From NCBI GenBank assembly GCA_937928175.1, contig CALFVP010000057.1:1-26283 (forward strand): a stretch of DNA of 26,283 nucleotides, read 5' to 3'. Of this stretch, positions 16,171 to 24,044 are shown piece after piece. Position 1 is the stretch's first letter. Every line of letters starts with the position of its first letter. Source of the stretch: an uncultured bacterium (lineage in GTDB: Bacteria; Spirochaetota; Brevinematia; DTOW01). The position numbers and the translations under genes are program-made. The notes under the pieces were generated by a model, which was not told the DNA's origin, searched no databases, and saw nothing but the letters and a program-made list of their open reading frames with translations.

Positions 16171-17106
16171 CTACCTTACTATATACCTTCTAGGATTAAC
16201 TTTTGTTCCATTCTTAATCACTTCAAAATGTAAATGTGGTCCAGTTGTCATACCAGTATCTCCTACCTTACCTATCACATCTCCTCTTCTAACCTTTTGC
16301 CCTACTTTTACAAGAATTTTTGAAAGGTGCCCATAAAGAGTTTTCATTTTGTTTGGGTGAGATATGACTACATAGTATCCATACCCATACTCATCGTAAC
16401 CAACACTTTCAACAACACCAGACATTGCAGCTTTAACTCTATGCCCATAAGGTGCTGAAATATCTAAACCTGAATGAAATTTTTTTACTCCTAATACCGG
16501 ATGAATTCTATACCCAAAACTTGAAGTAATCCTACCCACAAGAGGTTTCAAAAATCCAATTCCTAAAATGCTACACACCTCAGACCAAGATAACTGCACT
16601 CCAGGTACTAAACATTCATTACTAAACCAAAATTTATAACCATTGGCAACAAAAACTTCATAAGGATGAACGTTATACCTCTTAGAAACATCAAATACTG
16701 AAAAAACACCATTCGATCTATACCTAACAACATCCCTATTAGAATAATACACCTTCCTCCCTGGAAATAATAAGTAAGAAGATAAACCGTTTAGAGAAAC
16801 TAAAGTACTTATCGATGTATTAAGTTTCTTTGATATACTGTAGATTGTATCACCCTTTAAGACAGTGTATTCACTTATTCTAATTTCTTCAGGAAAGTTA
16901 AATAATGTTTTACAAATAACATCAAAAATTGTATTCTCATAACTTACATAATTAAAAAATTCAACAAAATTTAAAATTGAAAAAACAATCAAACACATAG
17001 ACAAGAGTATAAGAAACGTAGTTTTAGAAAGTGATATATAAAAAACTTTAGATTTTTTTCTTTTAGGGTAACGGTTTATTGAAATTACTTGACTTTTTAT
17101 AAGCAT
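16171..17106 (-). CDS. Membrane-anchored LysM/M23 peptidoglycan endopeptidase
   Basis: A 311-residue cell-wall hydrolase. Basic residues precede one transmembrane helix (about 28-52), so it is an inner-membrane anchored, periplasm-facing protein. A LysM domain follows (about 79-121; Y-T-V-L-K-G-D-T then L-F-P-G-R-K-V), then a weaker second LysM-like repeat. The C-terminal M23 domain has S-S-F-G-Y-R-I-H-P, the zinc site H-S-G-L-D, and T-G-P-H-L-H-F-E with the catalytic and zinc His, so it should be active. It probably cleaves peptide cross-links. The ATG directly follows the stop of flgG (TAA then ATG), so it is translated from the flgG mRNA. That pairing suggests wall remodelling for rod passage or periplasmic flagella, which is an inference. 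Confidence 0.87.
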   Translation of the reverse strand: MLIKSQVISINRYPKRKKSKVFYISLSKTTFLILLSMCLIVFSILNFVEFFNYVSYENTIFDVICKTLFNFPEEIRISEYTVLKGDTIYSISKKLNTSISTLVSLNGLSSYLLFPGRKVYYSNRDVVRYRSNGVFSVFDVSKRYNVHPYEVFVANGYKFWFSNECLVPGVQLSWSEVCSILGIGFLKPLVGRITSSFGYRIHPVLGVKKFHSGLDISAPYGHRVKAAMSGVVESVGYDEYGYGYYVVISHPNKMKTLYGHLSKILVKVGQKVRRGDVIGKVGDTGMTTGPHLHFEVIKNGTKVNPRRYIVR

Positions 17107-17901
17107 TTATCTCTTTAGATTAACGGCAGTACCTAGCATACTATCCGTTGTTTGAATACTCTTTGAGTTAAACTCATAAGCTCTTTGGGCAACAATCATA
17201 TCAACAAATTCTCTTACAGCGTTTACATTTGACATTTCAAGAAAACCTTGATGTAACTTACCAAAACCATCTTTTGAAGGAATACCTTCATAAGCAGGAC
17301 CAGATGCAGAAGTTTCTTTAAACAGATTTTCACCTATACTATCAAGTCCAGCAGGATTGGTAAACCTATAAAGTTTTATTTGTCCAACTTCTATTTCTTC
17401 GTTTGAATCCCAAACTTTAGCGTAAACCATGCCATTATCAAGTATCTTTATACTTTCAAATCTAAAACCCTCAGGAAATACAATCTGAGGATCAAACCTG
17501 TAACCATTCGATGTTATAAGTTCACCGTTTGAATCAACTTTAAAAGAACCATCTCTTGTATAAGCGTAAGATCCATCAGGCATAACAACTCTAAAGTATC
17601 CTTCACCGGAAATAGCAACATCAAGTTTATTACCAGTATTCTGAAGTGAACCTTGGGTATGAAACTTAAATGTTGCTGAAGGTTTAACACCTAAACCAAC
17701 CTGTATAGGTACAGGGTATATTGTCAATTCAGATGAAGGAGTACCTGCCATTCTCTGTGTCTGATAAAGTAGCTCTTCAAATTCTGCTCTACTTCTTTTA
17801 TAGCCAGTTGTATTTATGTTTGCCAAATTGTTAGCAATAACATCTATATTAAATTGTCCACTTATCATACCAGAAGCACCAGTCCACAATGATCTAACCA
17901 T
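17107..17901 (-). CDS. flgG: Flagellar basal-body distal rod protein FlgG
   Basis: FlgG forms the distal rod that crosses the peptidoglycan. The 264-residue protein has the rod N-terminal motif N-N-L-A-N-I-N-T-T-G-Y-K-R (29-41). The middle region runs L-D-V-A-I-S-G-E-G-Y-F and Y-T-R-D-G-S-F, followed by N-P-A-G-L and E-M-S-N-V-N-A-V. The C-terminal rod motif is V-A-Q-R-A-Y-E-F-N-S-K. The start M-V-R-S-L-W-T-G-A-S-G-M closely resembles spirochaete FlgG as I recall it. GGGGAT lies just before the ATG. No flgF or other rod genes are adjacent, so flagellar genes are dispersed here. A 50-base gap separates it from the upstream PilX-like gene; no sigma-28 promoter was recognised in it. Confidence 0.95.
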   Translation of the reverse strand: MVRSLWTGASGMISGQFNIDVIANNLANINTTGYKRSRAEFEELLYQTQRMAGTPSSELTIYPVPIQVGLGVKPSATFKFHTQGSLQNTGNKLDVAISGEGYFRVVMPDGSYAYTRDGSFKVDSNGELITSNGYRFDPQIVFPEGFRFESIKILDNGMVYAKVWDSNEEIEVGQIKLYRFTNPAGLDSIGENLFKETSASGPAYEGIPSKDGFGKLHQGFLEMSNVNAVREFVDMIVAQRAYEFNSKSIQTTDSMLGTAVNLKR

Positions 17902-17951
17902 ACCCCATCCCCACTAAAACAATTTTCGTAAAGCAAATTAAATTTTTTATT

Positions 17952-19850
17952 TTATCTTACCCCTCTTAAAACAACAATAGGTGGCAATAAGTACCTTAAA
18001 GTATTACCAAATTCACTATTCGATGTGTAATCTCTGGCTAACCTATCCGAAATAGAAAAAGTAGAATTGTTTATATGATTTTCAAAAGAAAGAACGTAAC
18101 CTCTCTTGTAATTTTTAGAATTATCGTTTCCAACCTCACCAGTTAAAATAACAGTACCAAAAACCCATTTATTTCTCTCATTTGAAGGATCAACAAATCC
18201 AGAAGGAATAACCCTATAAATTCCATCAAGTCTTGAAACAATTAAAACATTCCTCAAAACCTCAACATACTCCTTTAAAAACACACCCTTACCAGCTATA
18301 ACTACAAGACTTTTAGGATTACTTGAATTGTTCACTTCATCTATATACACATTCTCAGTTGATACCACTATAATAGGTTCATTAGGACTACCCCTTACAA
18401 CCAACGGTAAATAAGAAAATATAACCTTATTTTTAGGTAAATTTTGTATTTTATCAAAATCAATAACCACACATTTTTCAATTTTGTCATAAAACACATT
18501 CACACCATCCGGTGGTAAAGATTTCTGAATGAACAATCTGGGAATCTTCTTCATAATTAAAACTTCTTCACCCATCCTAGGAGGCTCAGATAAAACTAAT
18601 TCAAAATTTTCAACAAAAAAACTTTGAACTTTTTTACCACCCACAAAAACTTTCTGCGGTACTGTATCTTTCCCTATAGCAAATTTTCTCTTTATACCGT
18701 TACCTATACCAACAGACTCATAGTACTTTCTCTTTATTTCATCCGATAGTATCTCTAAAATACCATCCTTAAGAACAATACCATTGTTTAACAAATTTCT
18801 GTTAGTAGTATCGAAAAATACACCTATTATTCTTCTATACTTACCAACTAACCTCAAATCTTTTAAATTTAACTTTACCTTAAATGGCTCTGAAAACGCC
18901 TCTTGAGGTAAATTAACCTCTACAGGAGAAGAATTAAAGTACAAATAACCGTTCTCAATAAAAGTAAACTTTTTTGTCATCTCACCCCTAGGATCAAAAA
19001 CATCCATATTCTCTAATCCTAATTTCTCACCTTTTCTACTAGAAAAGTACAAATTGTTTAAAGTTTGATAATTTACTTTAAGTTTAGGGTTAGAATAAAA
19101 GAAAACTCCCAAAAACGATTTATCCATTAAAACACTGTTATAAACATCTTCTGTATCGTACTTATAATAATCATTTATAATCCAATGCTTATAAACTATG
19201 CTTACACTTTTTTTAATTATTTCATCAACAGATATCCTAACGTTAACTTCGTTAACAAAATTAGTTTGAAATTTGATATTAAGGCTTAAAAACGGAGTCT
19301 CAGGTGAAACCTCAGCTGAAGATATGTAAGATTTAGATAAAACATTAGTCGTACTAGAAAATAGTGGGGGGTAGTAAAAAGCAAAAAAGGTATCATCAGA
19401 AATATTCTTCAACCTATTAAAGAAACTATAACCCCAAAATACTCCTTTCGTTTTATTACTTATTTCTACATCAGAAAAGTTAATGTAACAAAAATCTGTA
19501 GGTAACAAAACAAAAAAACTTAACTTTCTACTTATCCTAGCTCTTGAAGATTTTAAAGATACATTTACATTGTAAACATTGTTAGTAAAAGATATTTCTC
19601 TTGAAACTTCGTAAACAAAGTTACCAGTGTTAGTCTTCATCTCGTTAGTAAAATTTAATACTCCACTTTGTACTAATTTAATTGTCTCTAAAACCTCCTT
19701 GCTTAGTATTAATTTAAGCTTTTCACGTTCGTACAGTAGCCAAGAATCTAAATAATAAAACGATACAAAATTTAGCAAAGACACAGAAACAATAGAAAGC
19801 ACCAATACCATCATTAAAGCAATTATCAAAGCCGATGCCTTAGATCCCAT
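17952..19850 (-). CDS. Large PilX/GspK-like prepilin-type protein
   Basis: The 632-residue protein starts G-S-K-A-S-A-L-I-I-A-L-M-M-V-L and a single hydrophobic helix (about 6-30). This resembles the N-terminus of PilX/GspK-type minor pilins (usual form R-G-x-A-L-V-x-A-L), so a type IV pilus or type II secretion-like assembly is suggested. The usual Glu5 is not evident. Around residues 390-440 a segment of the form G-N-G-I-K-R-K-F followed by V-F-V-G-G-K-K-V-Q resembles a short beta module common in surface and phage tail proteins. The C-terminal region (about 500-632) contains P-I-I-V-V-S-T-E-N-V-Y-I and V-V-I-A-G-K-G-V-F, as in pilus-assembly DUF proteins with a beta-helix look. The start overlaps the upstream gene by 11 bases, so the two are coupled. 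No prepilin peptidase or pilus ATPase is in the window. Confidence 0.6.
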   Translation of the reverse strand: MGSKASALIIALMMVLVLSIVSVSLLNFVSFYYLDSWLLYEREKLKLILSKEVLETIKLVQSGVLNFTNEMKTNTGNFVYEVSREISFTNNVYNVNVSLKSSRARISRKLSFFVLLPTDFCYINFSDVEISNKTKGVFWGYSFFNRLKNISDDTFFAFYYPPLFSSTTNVLSKSYISSAEVSPETPFLSLNIKFQTNFVNEVNVRISVDEIIKKSVSIVYKHWIINDYYKYDTEDVYNSVLMDKSFLGVFFYSNPKLKVNYQTLNNLYFSSRKGEKLGLENMDVFDPRGEMTKKFTFIENGYLYFNSSPVEVNLPQEAFSEPFKVKLNLKDLRLVGKYRRIIGVFFDTTNRNLLNNGIVLKDGILEILSDEIKRKYYESVGIGNGIKRKFAIGKDTVPQKVFVGGKKVQSFFVENFELVLSEPPRMGEEVLIMKKIPRLFIQKSLPPDGVNVFYDKIEKCVVIDFDKIQNLPKNKVIFSYLPLVVRGSPNEPIIVVSTENVYIDEVNNSSNPKSLVVIAGKGVFLKEYVEVLRNVLIVSRLDGIYRVIPSGFVDPSNERNKWVFGTVILTGEVGNDNSKNYKRGYVLSFENHINNSTFSISDRLARDYTSNSEFGNTLRYLLPPIVVLRGVR

Positions 19851-21699
19851 AAGATACTAAAATCTTTTTCATATTTCTAACCTTATCCACATGCGAATTT
19901 ATTAATCTCTGAAGTTCAAAAATCCTCAAAATACTATCCTCTAACGTTCTCCAAATTTCTAACATCGAAGATAATTTAGACTCAATATCCATAATTTCAC
20001 TTATATCTGAATAAATTTTCTTTTCAATACTCCTGTCAAATCTTAAATTCTTTACCTCATTCCTAGACAACTCTAAAAAATCTCTTACTTCTTTAAATAT
20101 CTCAACTATACTACCTATTTCACTAGATCTCTCTGAAATCAAAAGGACCTGTGAATCGTACAATACATAAATACTCTTAGCATTATCGTATATATCCACT
20201 ATCTGTTTTTCAAAAAAATTTGCGATATTCTTTGTATCTCTTGATAAGTTTGTAACACTATTCAAAACTTTACTAAGATGCAAAGAAATAAATTTAAATT
20301 CCTCCGGATACCCTATCTTAGACATCTCTAATTGAAAATTTATTAACGTCATCTCTATTTCTTTAGAAATCTTCTCCAATTTTTCAAAATTACTGTATAC
20401 AATTTTCTTTGAAAATTCCTTAAGGTAAGAAACTCCATTCTCTAGAGACTCCGTAACTTTAGAAAGTGAATATACTTTCTGTTTTATCATATTAAAAGAC
20501 TCACTAATAATTGAAAACCTTTCAATACTATCCTTAACAAGCTGAAGATTGTAAAAAAGTCTAGCTTCAAGCGAATCCTTATCTAAAAACATAGAAATTA
20601 TTTCCTGCGAAAGACTAGAATTTAATGAATTTAATTTTGATATTTCTCTCTTTAACTCATCATACTTCACACCCTGGGATCTTTTAAGCTGCAAACTCTT
20701 AGGTAAAAGATCAAAAGAATAAATCACATCTCTACAAGAAGATAAAATACTATCAGGTACACTTTTCACTTTTTCTAACGTCCCACTTAAAACGTAGTTA
20801 ATATTCAATGAAATAACATGTAACTCCTGTAACCTTCTTAAAATTTCCTCAACATCGTAAAGACCATACATAGAAAACTTTTCTTTTTCTTCTTCCCAAG
20901 AACTTATAACATTATTCGTATTAACTAAAACCTTTTTTATAACACTAAACGATACTAAAAGCAAAGAAATAACAGCAACAGCACCAGAAAAAGTAACCAT
21001 AATTTGACCTAAAACTGAAGCTCCAAGAACATCAGCAAAAGAAATAATTAAAACAGTCATTAAAAAAGTAGAAAATATTAATACAGGGTATATACTTATA
21101 CCTAGAAAGCGAAACTTAACAACCTCACTTTTCTTACTAATCAATACATAATCTTTAACCTTTAAGTTATAACTACCAATCACATTCTGCAAAACAAAAA
21201 AGTACAATATACTGGCATTCCAAGCTCCAAAAGTTGCAGAAATAAACAAAGCAATAAACGTTTCGGTACTAACATTTTTATAAGTATATAATCCATACAA
21301 ATCAACTATAAAACCACCTACAGCAATCCTAAAAAATAAATTTAACGCAGCGTAAAAGGGTATCCTAGCAATAGAAAACGAAAGTGTTTTCAAATTATCT
21401 AAAGATGGAGTAAAAAAAACCTTTATTAACCCTCTTATAAGGTAGAGATTTGTAGGTAAAGCTACAAATAAAACTACAAAAGTAGTTATAACTACTATAG
21501 GCATAAAATAAACTTCCATAAATATATCAGCAATGTTACCATACCCTATAGCACTAATAGTAGCTAAAGGAACACCAAAACCAAAACCTATAATCTCCGA
21601 TGATAAAAATTTAAAAATAGTTTTTAACGAATTTTCTTTTATGTACTTTACATCACCAGATGTGAGTTCAAACTTTTGAATAGCATAACTTCCATTCAT
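19840..21699 (-). CDS. Six-helix membrane protein with long coiled coil (chemoreceptor-like layout, no signalling tip)
   Basis: The 619-residue protein has about six hydrophobic segments in its first 255 residues (roughly 35-53, 63-83, 113-133, 147-172, 198-220, 228-254). A possible degenerate HAMP-like linker follows (about 255-300, containing Y-D-V-E-E-I-L-R-R-L). The remaining 300 or so residues are predicted to be cytoplasmic and helical, with heptad-like Leu/Ile/Ser/Lys/Glu patterns. The layout resembles a polytopic methyl-accepting chemoreceptor. However, the highly conserved chemoreceptor hairpin tip is absent, so I do not call it one. I recognise no named family. It is the first gene of a minus-strand cluster and starts directly at a leaderless-type promoter. 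Its last 11 bases overlap the PilX-like gene, which suggests the two products act together. Confidence 0.6.
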   Translation of the reverse strand: MNGSYAIQKFELTSGDVKYIKENSLKTIFKFLSSEIIGFGFGVPLATISAIGYGNIADIFMEVYFMPIVVITTFVVLFVALPTNLYLIRGLIKVFFTPSLDNLKTLSFSIARIPFYAALNLFFRIAVGGFIVDLYGLYTYKNVSTETFIALFISATFGAWNASILYFFVLQNVIGSYNLKVKDYVLISKKSEVVKFRFLGISIYPVLIFSTFLMTVLIISFADVLGASVLGQIMVTFSGAVAVISLLLVSFSVIKKVLVNTNNVISSWEEEKEKFSMYGLYDVEEILRRLQELHVISLNINYVLSGTLEKVKSVPDSILSSCRDVIYSFDLLPKSLQLKRSQGVKYDELKREISKLNSLNSSLSQEIISMFLDKDSLEARLFYNLQLVKDSIERFSIISESFNMIKQKVYSLSKVTESLENGVSYLKEFSKKIVYSNFEKLEKISKEIEMTLINFQLEMSKIGYPEEFKFISLHLSKVLNSVTNLSRDTKNIANFFEKQIVDIYDNAKSIYVLYDSQVLLISERSSEIGSIVEIFKEVRDFLELSRNEVKNLRFDRSIEKKIYSDISEIMDIESKLSSMLEIWRTLEDSILRIFELQRLINSHVDKVRNMKKILVSYGI

Positions 21700-21705
21700 A
21701 AGAAA

Positions 21706-21734
21706 ATTATCTTAAAAGTACCATTAAGTTTCAA
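21706..21734 (-). promoter_or_regulatory. Leaderless promoter of the 21699 gene (TTGAAA-17-GATAAT)
   Basis: On the minus strand, TTGAAA (21734-21729) and GATAAT (21711-21706) have a 17 bp spacer. Six bases (21705-21700) separate the -10 from the ATG, so transcription beginning at the usual seventh base would start on the A of the start codon. There is no Shine-Dalgarno. Confidence 0.65.
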
Positions 21735-21746
21735 TTTAATATCAAA

Positions 21747-21775
21747 TTGTAACTTTTACTGTTAAAACCTAATCT
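21747..21775 (+). promoter_or_regulatory. Candidate promoter of the Spy-like gene (TTGTAA-17-TAATCT)
   Basis: TTGTAA (21747-21752), a 17 bp spacer and TAATCT (21770-21775) would start transcription near 21782. That gives a short leader holding AAAGGAGG (21784-21791). An alternative pair, TTTACT and TATATT (21778-21783), would cut into the ribosome binding site and is less likely. Confidence 0.4.
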
Positions 21776-21798
21776 TATATATTAAAGGAGGTTTAAAC

Positions 21799-22335
21799 AT
21801 GAAAAGGTACATTTATCTTTTTATAATACCACTAATTACAATACTACTAATTTTCGCAGCAAAATCGCTTGCTCAAAGTATAGATAATATACCACAAGAC
21901 AGTAAAACTTTTCAAAATATGGCTCAATGTAATTCTATGATGAATTCCATGATGGGTGAAGAAATGATGAATCCTATGATGAACCCCATGATGGGTAAGA
22001 AGAAGATGAATCCTATGATGAGTAAGGGGATGGGAATACTGTACTTATCTGAAGAGCTAAATTTATCTGAAGAACAAAGAGAAAAGATTTTCAATGCTAT
22101 ACTACAAACTCGCCAAAAAAACAGTTCTTTAAATCTAGAGCTACTTAAAATTAGGTATGAATTACTAAAAGAAGAATCAAAACCTAAACCAGACTACAAC
22201 AAAATAAAAGATCTTAACGGGAAAATTTCAAAAATCAGAAGTGAAATTTATTTAAACAATATGAATTTAAAAGTTGATATAATGAGTATTCTAACTCCTG
22301 AACAAGTGAAAAAACTAAAGTATCTAAGAAAATAA
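21799..22335 (+). CDS. Methionine-rich Spy/CpxP-like periplasmic protein
   Basis: The 178-residue protein has an N-terminal signal peptide (hydrophobic 5-20, probable cleavage after S-L-A near residue 25). Residues 41-79 are extremely Met-rich: 15 Met and one Cys in 38 residues, with repeats of M-M-N-P-M-M. A helical region (about 83-178) follows with two LTxxQ-type motifs, L-S-E-E-Q (89-93) and L-T-P-E-Q (165-169), as in the Spy/CpxP/ZraP family of periplasmic chaperones and metal sensors. Met clusters commonly bind Cu(I) or Ag(I), so metal binding is inferred. Encoding DNA around 21960-22020 is itself repetitive (GATGAATCCTATGATGA twice). The gene has the strongest ribosome binding site in the window (AAAGGAGG, 7 bases before the ATG) and is followed by a terminator. 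It stands alone, divergent from the 21699 gene. Confidence 0.75.
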   Translation: MKRYIYLFIIPLITILLIFAAKSLAQSIDNIPQDSKTFQNMAQCNSMMNSMMGEEMMNPMMNPMMGKKKMNPMMSKGMGILYLSEELNLSEEQREKIFNAILQTRQKNSSLNLELLKIRYELLKEESKPKPDYNKIKDLNGKISKIRSEIYLNNMNLKVDIMSILTPEQVKKLKYLRK

Positions 22336-22336
22336 C

Positions 22337-22366
22337 AAGAGTGCCCCATAGGTGTGGGCACTTTTT
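22337..22366. terminator. Rho-independent terminator shared by convergent genes
   Basis: AGTGCCC (22340-22346) pairs perfectly with GGGCACT (22356-22362) around a 9-base loop, and a run of T follows on the plus strand, ending transcription of the Spy-like gene. The same hairpin lies just after the rpsG stop (22365) on the minus strand, where the following T-run (TCTTGTTATTTT) is weaker, so it may work in both directions. Confidence 0.85.
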
Positions 22367-22835
22367 ACCATCTATAGTGTGCAAAAGCTCTATTTGCTTC
22401 TGCCATTTTATGAGTTTCAATTTTCTTTTTTATAGCGTTACCTGTTTCATTGTAAGCGTTTATTATTTCATCGGCTAATTTTTGAAACATTGGTCTTCCT
22501 TGCTGTTCTCTACAAGCATTAACTAACCACCTTAGAGCTAAAGATAAAGCTCTTTCTGGTCTTACTTCTATGGGTACTTGGTATGTAGCACCGCCTACCC
22601 TTCTAGACCTAACTTCTAATTGAGGTTTTAAATTCTCAATTGCTTTTTCTAAAACTTCAATAGGGTCTTTTTTAGTTTTTTCTTTAACTAATTCAAGTGC
22701 CTTATACAAAATATTTTGAGCTTTTAGTTTTTTCCCATCTTTAAGGATGATATTTATTAATTTTGATACTAAAACACTATTGTACTTGTAATCAGGTAAT
22801 ACAACGTGCTTTTTGTAAGCTTTCTTTTTTCTCAT
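22365..22835 (-). CDS. rpsG: 30S ribosomal protein S7
   Basis: S7 nucleates assembly of the 30S head and contacts tRNA at the E site. The 156-residue protein has the family's normal length and its hallmarks: N-terminal M-R-K-K-K-A-Y-K-K, the R-R-V-G-G-A-T-Y-Q-V-P segment (about 78-88) and R-W-L-V-N-A near residue 101. C-terminal H-K-M-A-E-A-N-R-A-F-A-H-Y-R-W is also present. AGGGGG lies about 8 bases before the ATG. It follows rpsL by 14 bases in the usual str order, but fusA and tuf do not follow; instead the mRNA meets the terminator hairpin directly after the stop. Confidence 0.97.
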   Translation of the reverse strand: MRKKKAYKKHVVLPDYKYNSVLVSKLINIILKDGKKLKAQNILYKALELVKEKTKKDPIEVLEKAIENLKPQLEVRSRRVGGATYQVPIEVRPERALSLALRWLVNACREQQGRPMFQKLADEIINAYNETGNAIKKKIETHKMAEANRAFAHYRW

Positions 22836-22849
22836 TACGCATCCCCCTG

Positions 22850-23224
22850 TTAAGATTTAGGTTTTTTAGTACCGTACTTTGATCTACTCGTTCTTCTATT
22901 TTCAACACCAAGAGTATCAAGAGCACCTCTTATTATATGATACTTCACACCTGGTAAATCTTTAACTCTACCACCTCTTACCAATACAATGGAATGTTCT
23001 TGCAAATTATGCCCTATACCCGGTATATAAGCTATCACTTCAACTTTATTAGAAAGCATAACTTTTGCAATTTTCCTTAAGGCAGAATTTGGTTTTTTAG
23101 GTGTCATAGTTGTAACTCTAACACATACTCCCCTTTTTTGAGGGCATCCTCTTAATGCTGGAGATTTACTTTTTTTCTTAACTTTCTCTCTTCCTTTTCT
23201 CACAAGTTGGTTTATTGTCGGCAT
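22850..23224 (-). CDS. rpsL: 30S ribosomal protein S12
   Basis: S12 sits at the decoding centre and affects accuracy. The 124-residue protein contains C-P-Q-K-R-G-V-C (27-34), T-P-K-K-P-N-S-A-L-R-K (41-51) and V-K-D-L-P-G-V. The lysine position linked to streptomycin resistance (Lys43/44) is wild type, and the Asp modified by RimO is present. An in-frame ATG at 23236 would add four residues (M-F-C-G). I prefer the ATG at 23224, which gives the universal M-P-T-I-N-Q-L-V-R start and has GAGGTG 9 bases upstream. First gene of a two-gene operon with rpsG. Confidence 0.97.
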   Translation of the reverse strand: MPTINQLVRKGREKVKKKSKSPALRGCPQKRGVCVRVTTMTPKKPNSALRKIAKVMLSNKVEVIAYIPGIGHNLQEHSIVLVRGGRVKDLPGVKYHIIRGALDTLGVENRRTSRSKYGTKKPKS

Positions 23225-23258
23225 ACCACAAAACACCTCTTCACTAACTTCGCTAAAT

Positions 23259-23288
23259 ATTTTAGAAAATATACCCCAGTACTTTCAA
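23259..23288 (-). promoter_or_regulatory. rpsL-rpsG promoter (TTGAAA-18-TAAAAT)
   Basis: On the minus strand, TTGAAA (23288-23283) and TAAAAT (23264-23259) have an 18 bp spacer, leading to a leader of about 25-30 bases with GAGGTG before the S12 ATG. A closer TATATT occurs only 9 bp after the -35 and is too near to be used with it. Confidence 0.5.
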
Positions 23289-23302
23289 ATAAAAGAAATA
23301 TA

Positions 23303-23950
23303 TTAAGTGCAAATTTCACTTAACTTATGAATATAGTTTTTAGTTAGAATTGTAATTTTTGAGAAATTTTTTTCTTCCAAAACTTCTTTACTTATAACTT
23401 CGCTACCAACTCCTATTACATCAGCTCCTGAAAGAATGTAATCTTTTATGATATTGATATCCATTCCACCACTTGCTAAAACTCTTATAAAAGGTAAAGG
23501 TCCACCTTTAAGTGATCTTATAAATCTAGGTCCCAAGATTGAGGCAGGAAAAATTTTAACAAAATCGGCACCTTTTCTATAGCTTGTAATTATTTCCGTT
23601 GGTGTAAACCCACCCATGAACACTATCTTATCTTTTGGTATAACATCCATTATTTCAAAATTCTGTGTTGGATTAACAAGAAAGTCTGGATCACTTTCCA
23701 TAGCTTTAATTGCTAAATCTTTATCAAGTACAGTACCAGCTCCAATAAGTATCTCATCGTTAGATACAATACTTTTGGCTTTCCTTATAGCTATATCGTA
23801 ATTAGGAATAGTTGAAGTAAACTCTATAACCTTAGCACCACCACTAACAAGAGCATCAAAACATTTTATAGCACTCTCAAAATCATCCGTCCTTATTATA
23901 AAAAGTAACTTTTCCTTTAATATTATTTCTAGTTTTCTTTCCTTACTCAT
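23303..23950 (-). CDS. eda: KDPG/KHG aldolase family protein
   Basis: A class I aldolase of the Entner-Doudoroff type, which splits 2-keto-3-deoxy-6-phosphogluconate to pyruvate and glyceraldehyde 3-phosphate. The 215-residue TIM barrel has the catalytic Glu in V-I-E-F-T (Glu43), the Schiff-base Lys in D-F-V-K-I-F-P-A (Lys132), G-A-G-T-V-L (70-75) and G-F-T-P-T-E-I (114-120). The usual L-V-S-P-G is V-N-P-T-Q, and the usual L-P-G-V is M-G-G-F, so substrate preference may differ (for example KDPGal or hydroxyglutarate). No edd or other pathway gene is nearby. There is no Shine-Dalgarno; a promoter lies 12 bases before the ATG. Confidence 0.85.
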   Translation of the reverse strand: MSKERKLEIILKEKLLFIIRTDDFESAIKCFDALVSGGAKVIEFTSTIPNYDIAIRKAKSIVSNDEILIGAGTVLDKDLAIKAMESDPDFLVNPTQNFEIMDVIPKDKIVFMGGFTPTEIITSYRKGADFVKIFPASILGPRFIRSLKGGPLPFIRVLASGGMDINIIKDYILSGADVIGVGSEVISKEVLEEKNFSKITILTKNYIHKLSEICT

Positions 23951-23962
23951 TACGGCAGTAAT

Positions 23963-23991
23963 ATTTTATATACTCATCCTTTATCTTACAA
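23963..23991 (-). promoter_or_regulatory. eda promoter (TTGTAA-17-TAAAAT)
   Basis: On the minus strand, TTGTAA (23991-23986) and TAAAAT (23968-23963) have a 17 bp spacer. Twelve bases separate the -10 from the ATG at 23950, so the leader would be about 6 bases. This agrees with the lack of a Shine-Dalgarno. Confidence 0.5.
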
Positions 23992-24044
23992 AATTGAATG
24001 GAAAAAAATTCAAACATCGTTTTTTAAATACTAAATAAAAACTT

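Noticed and set aside
19840..21699. Methyl-accepting chemotaxis protein
   Set aside because: The membrane and coiled-coil layout fits, but the conserved signalling hairpin tip is not present, so only a receptor-like layout is claimed.
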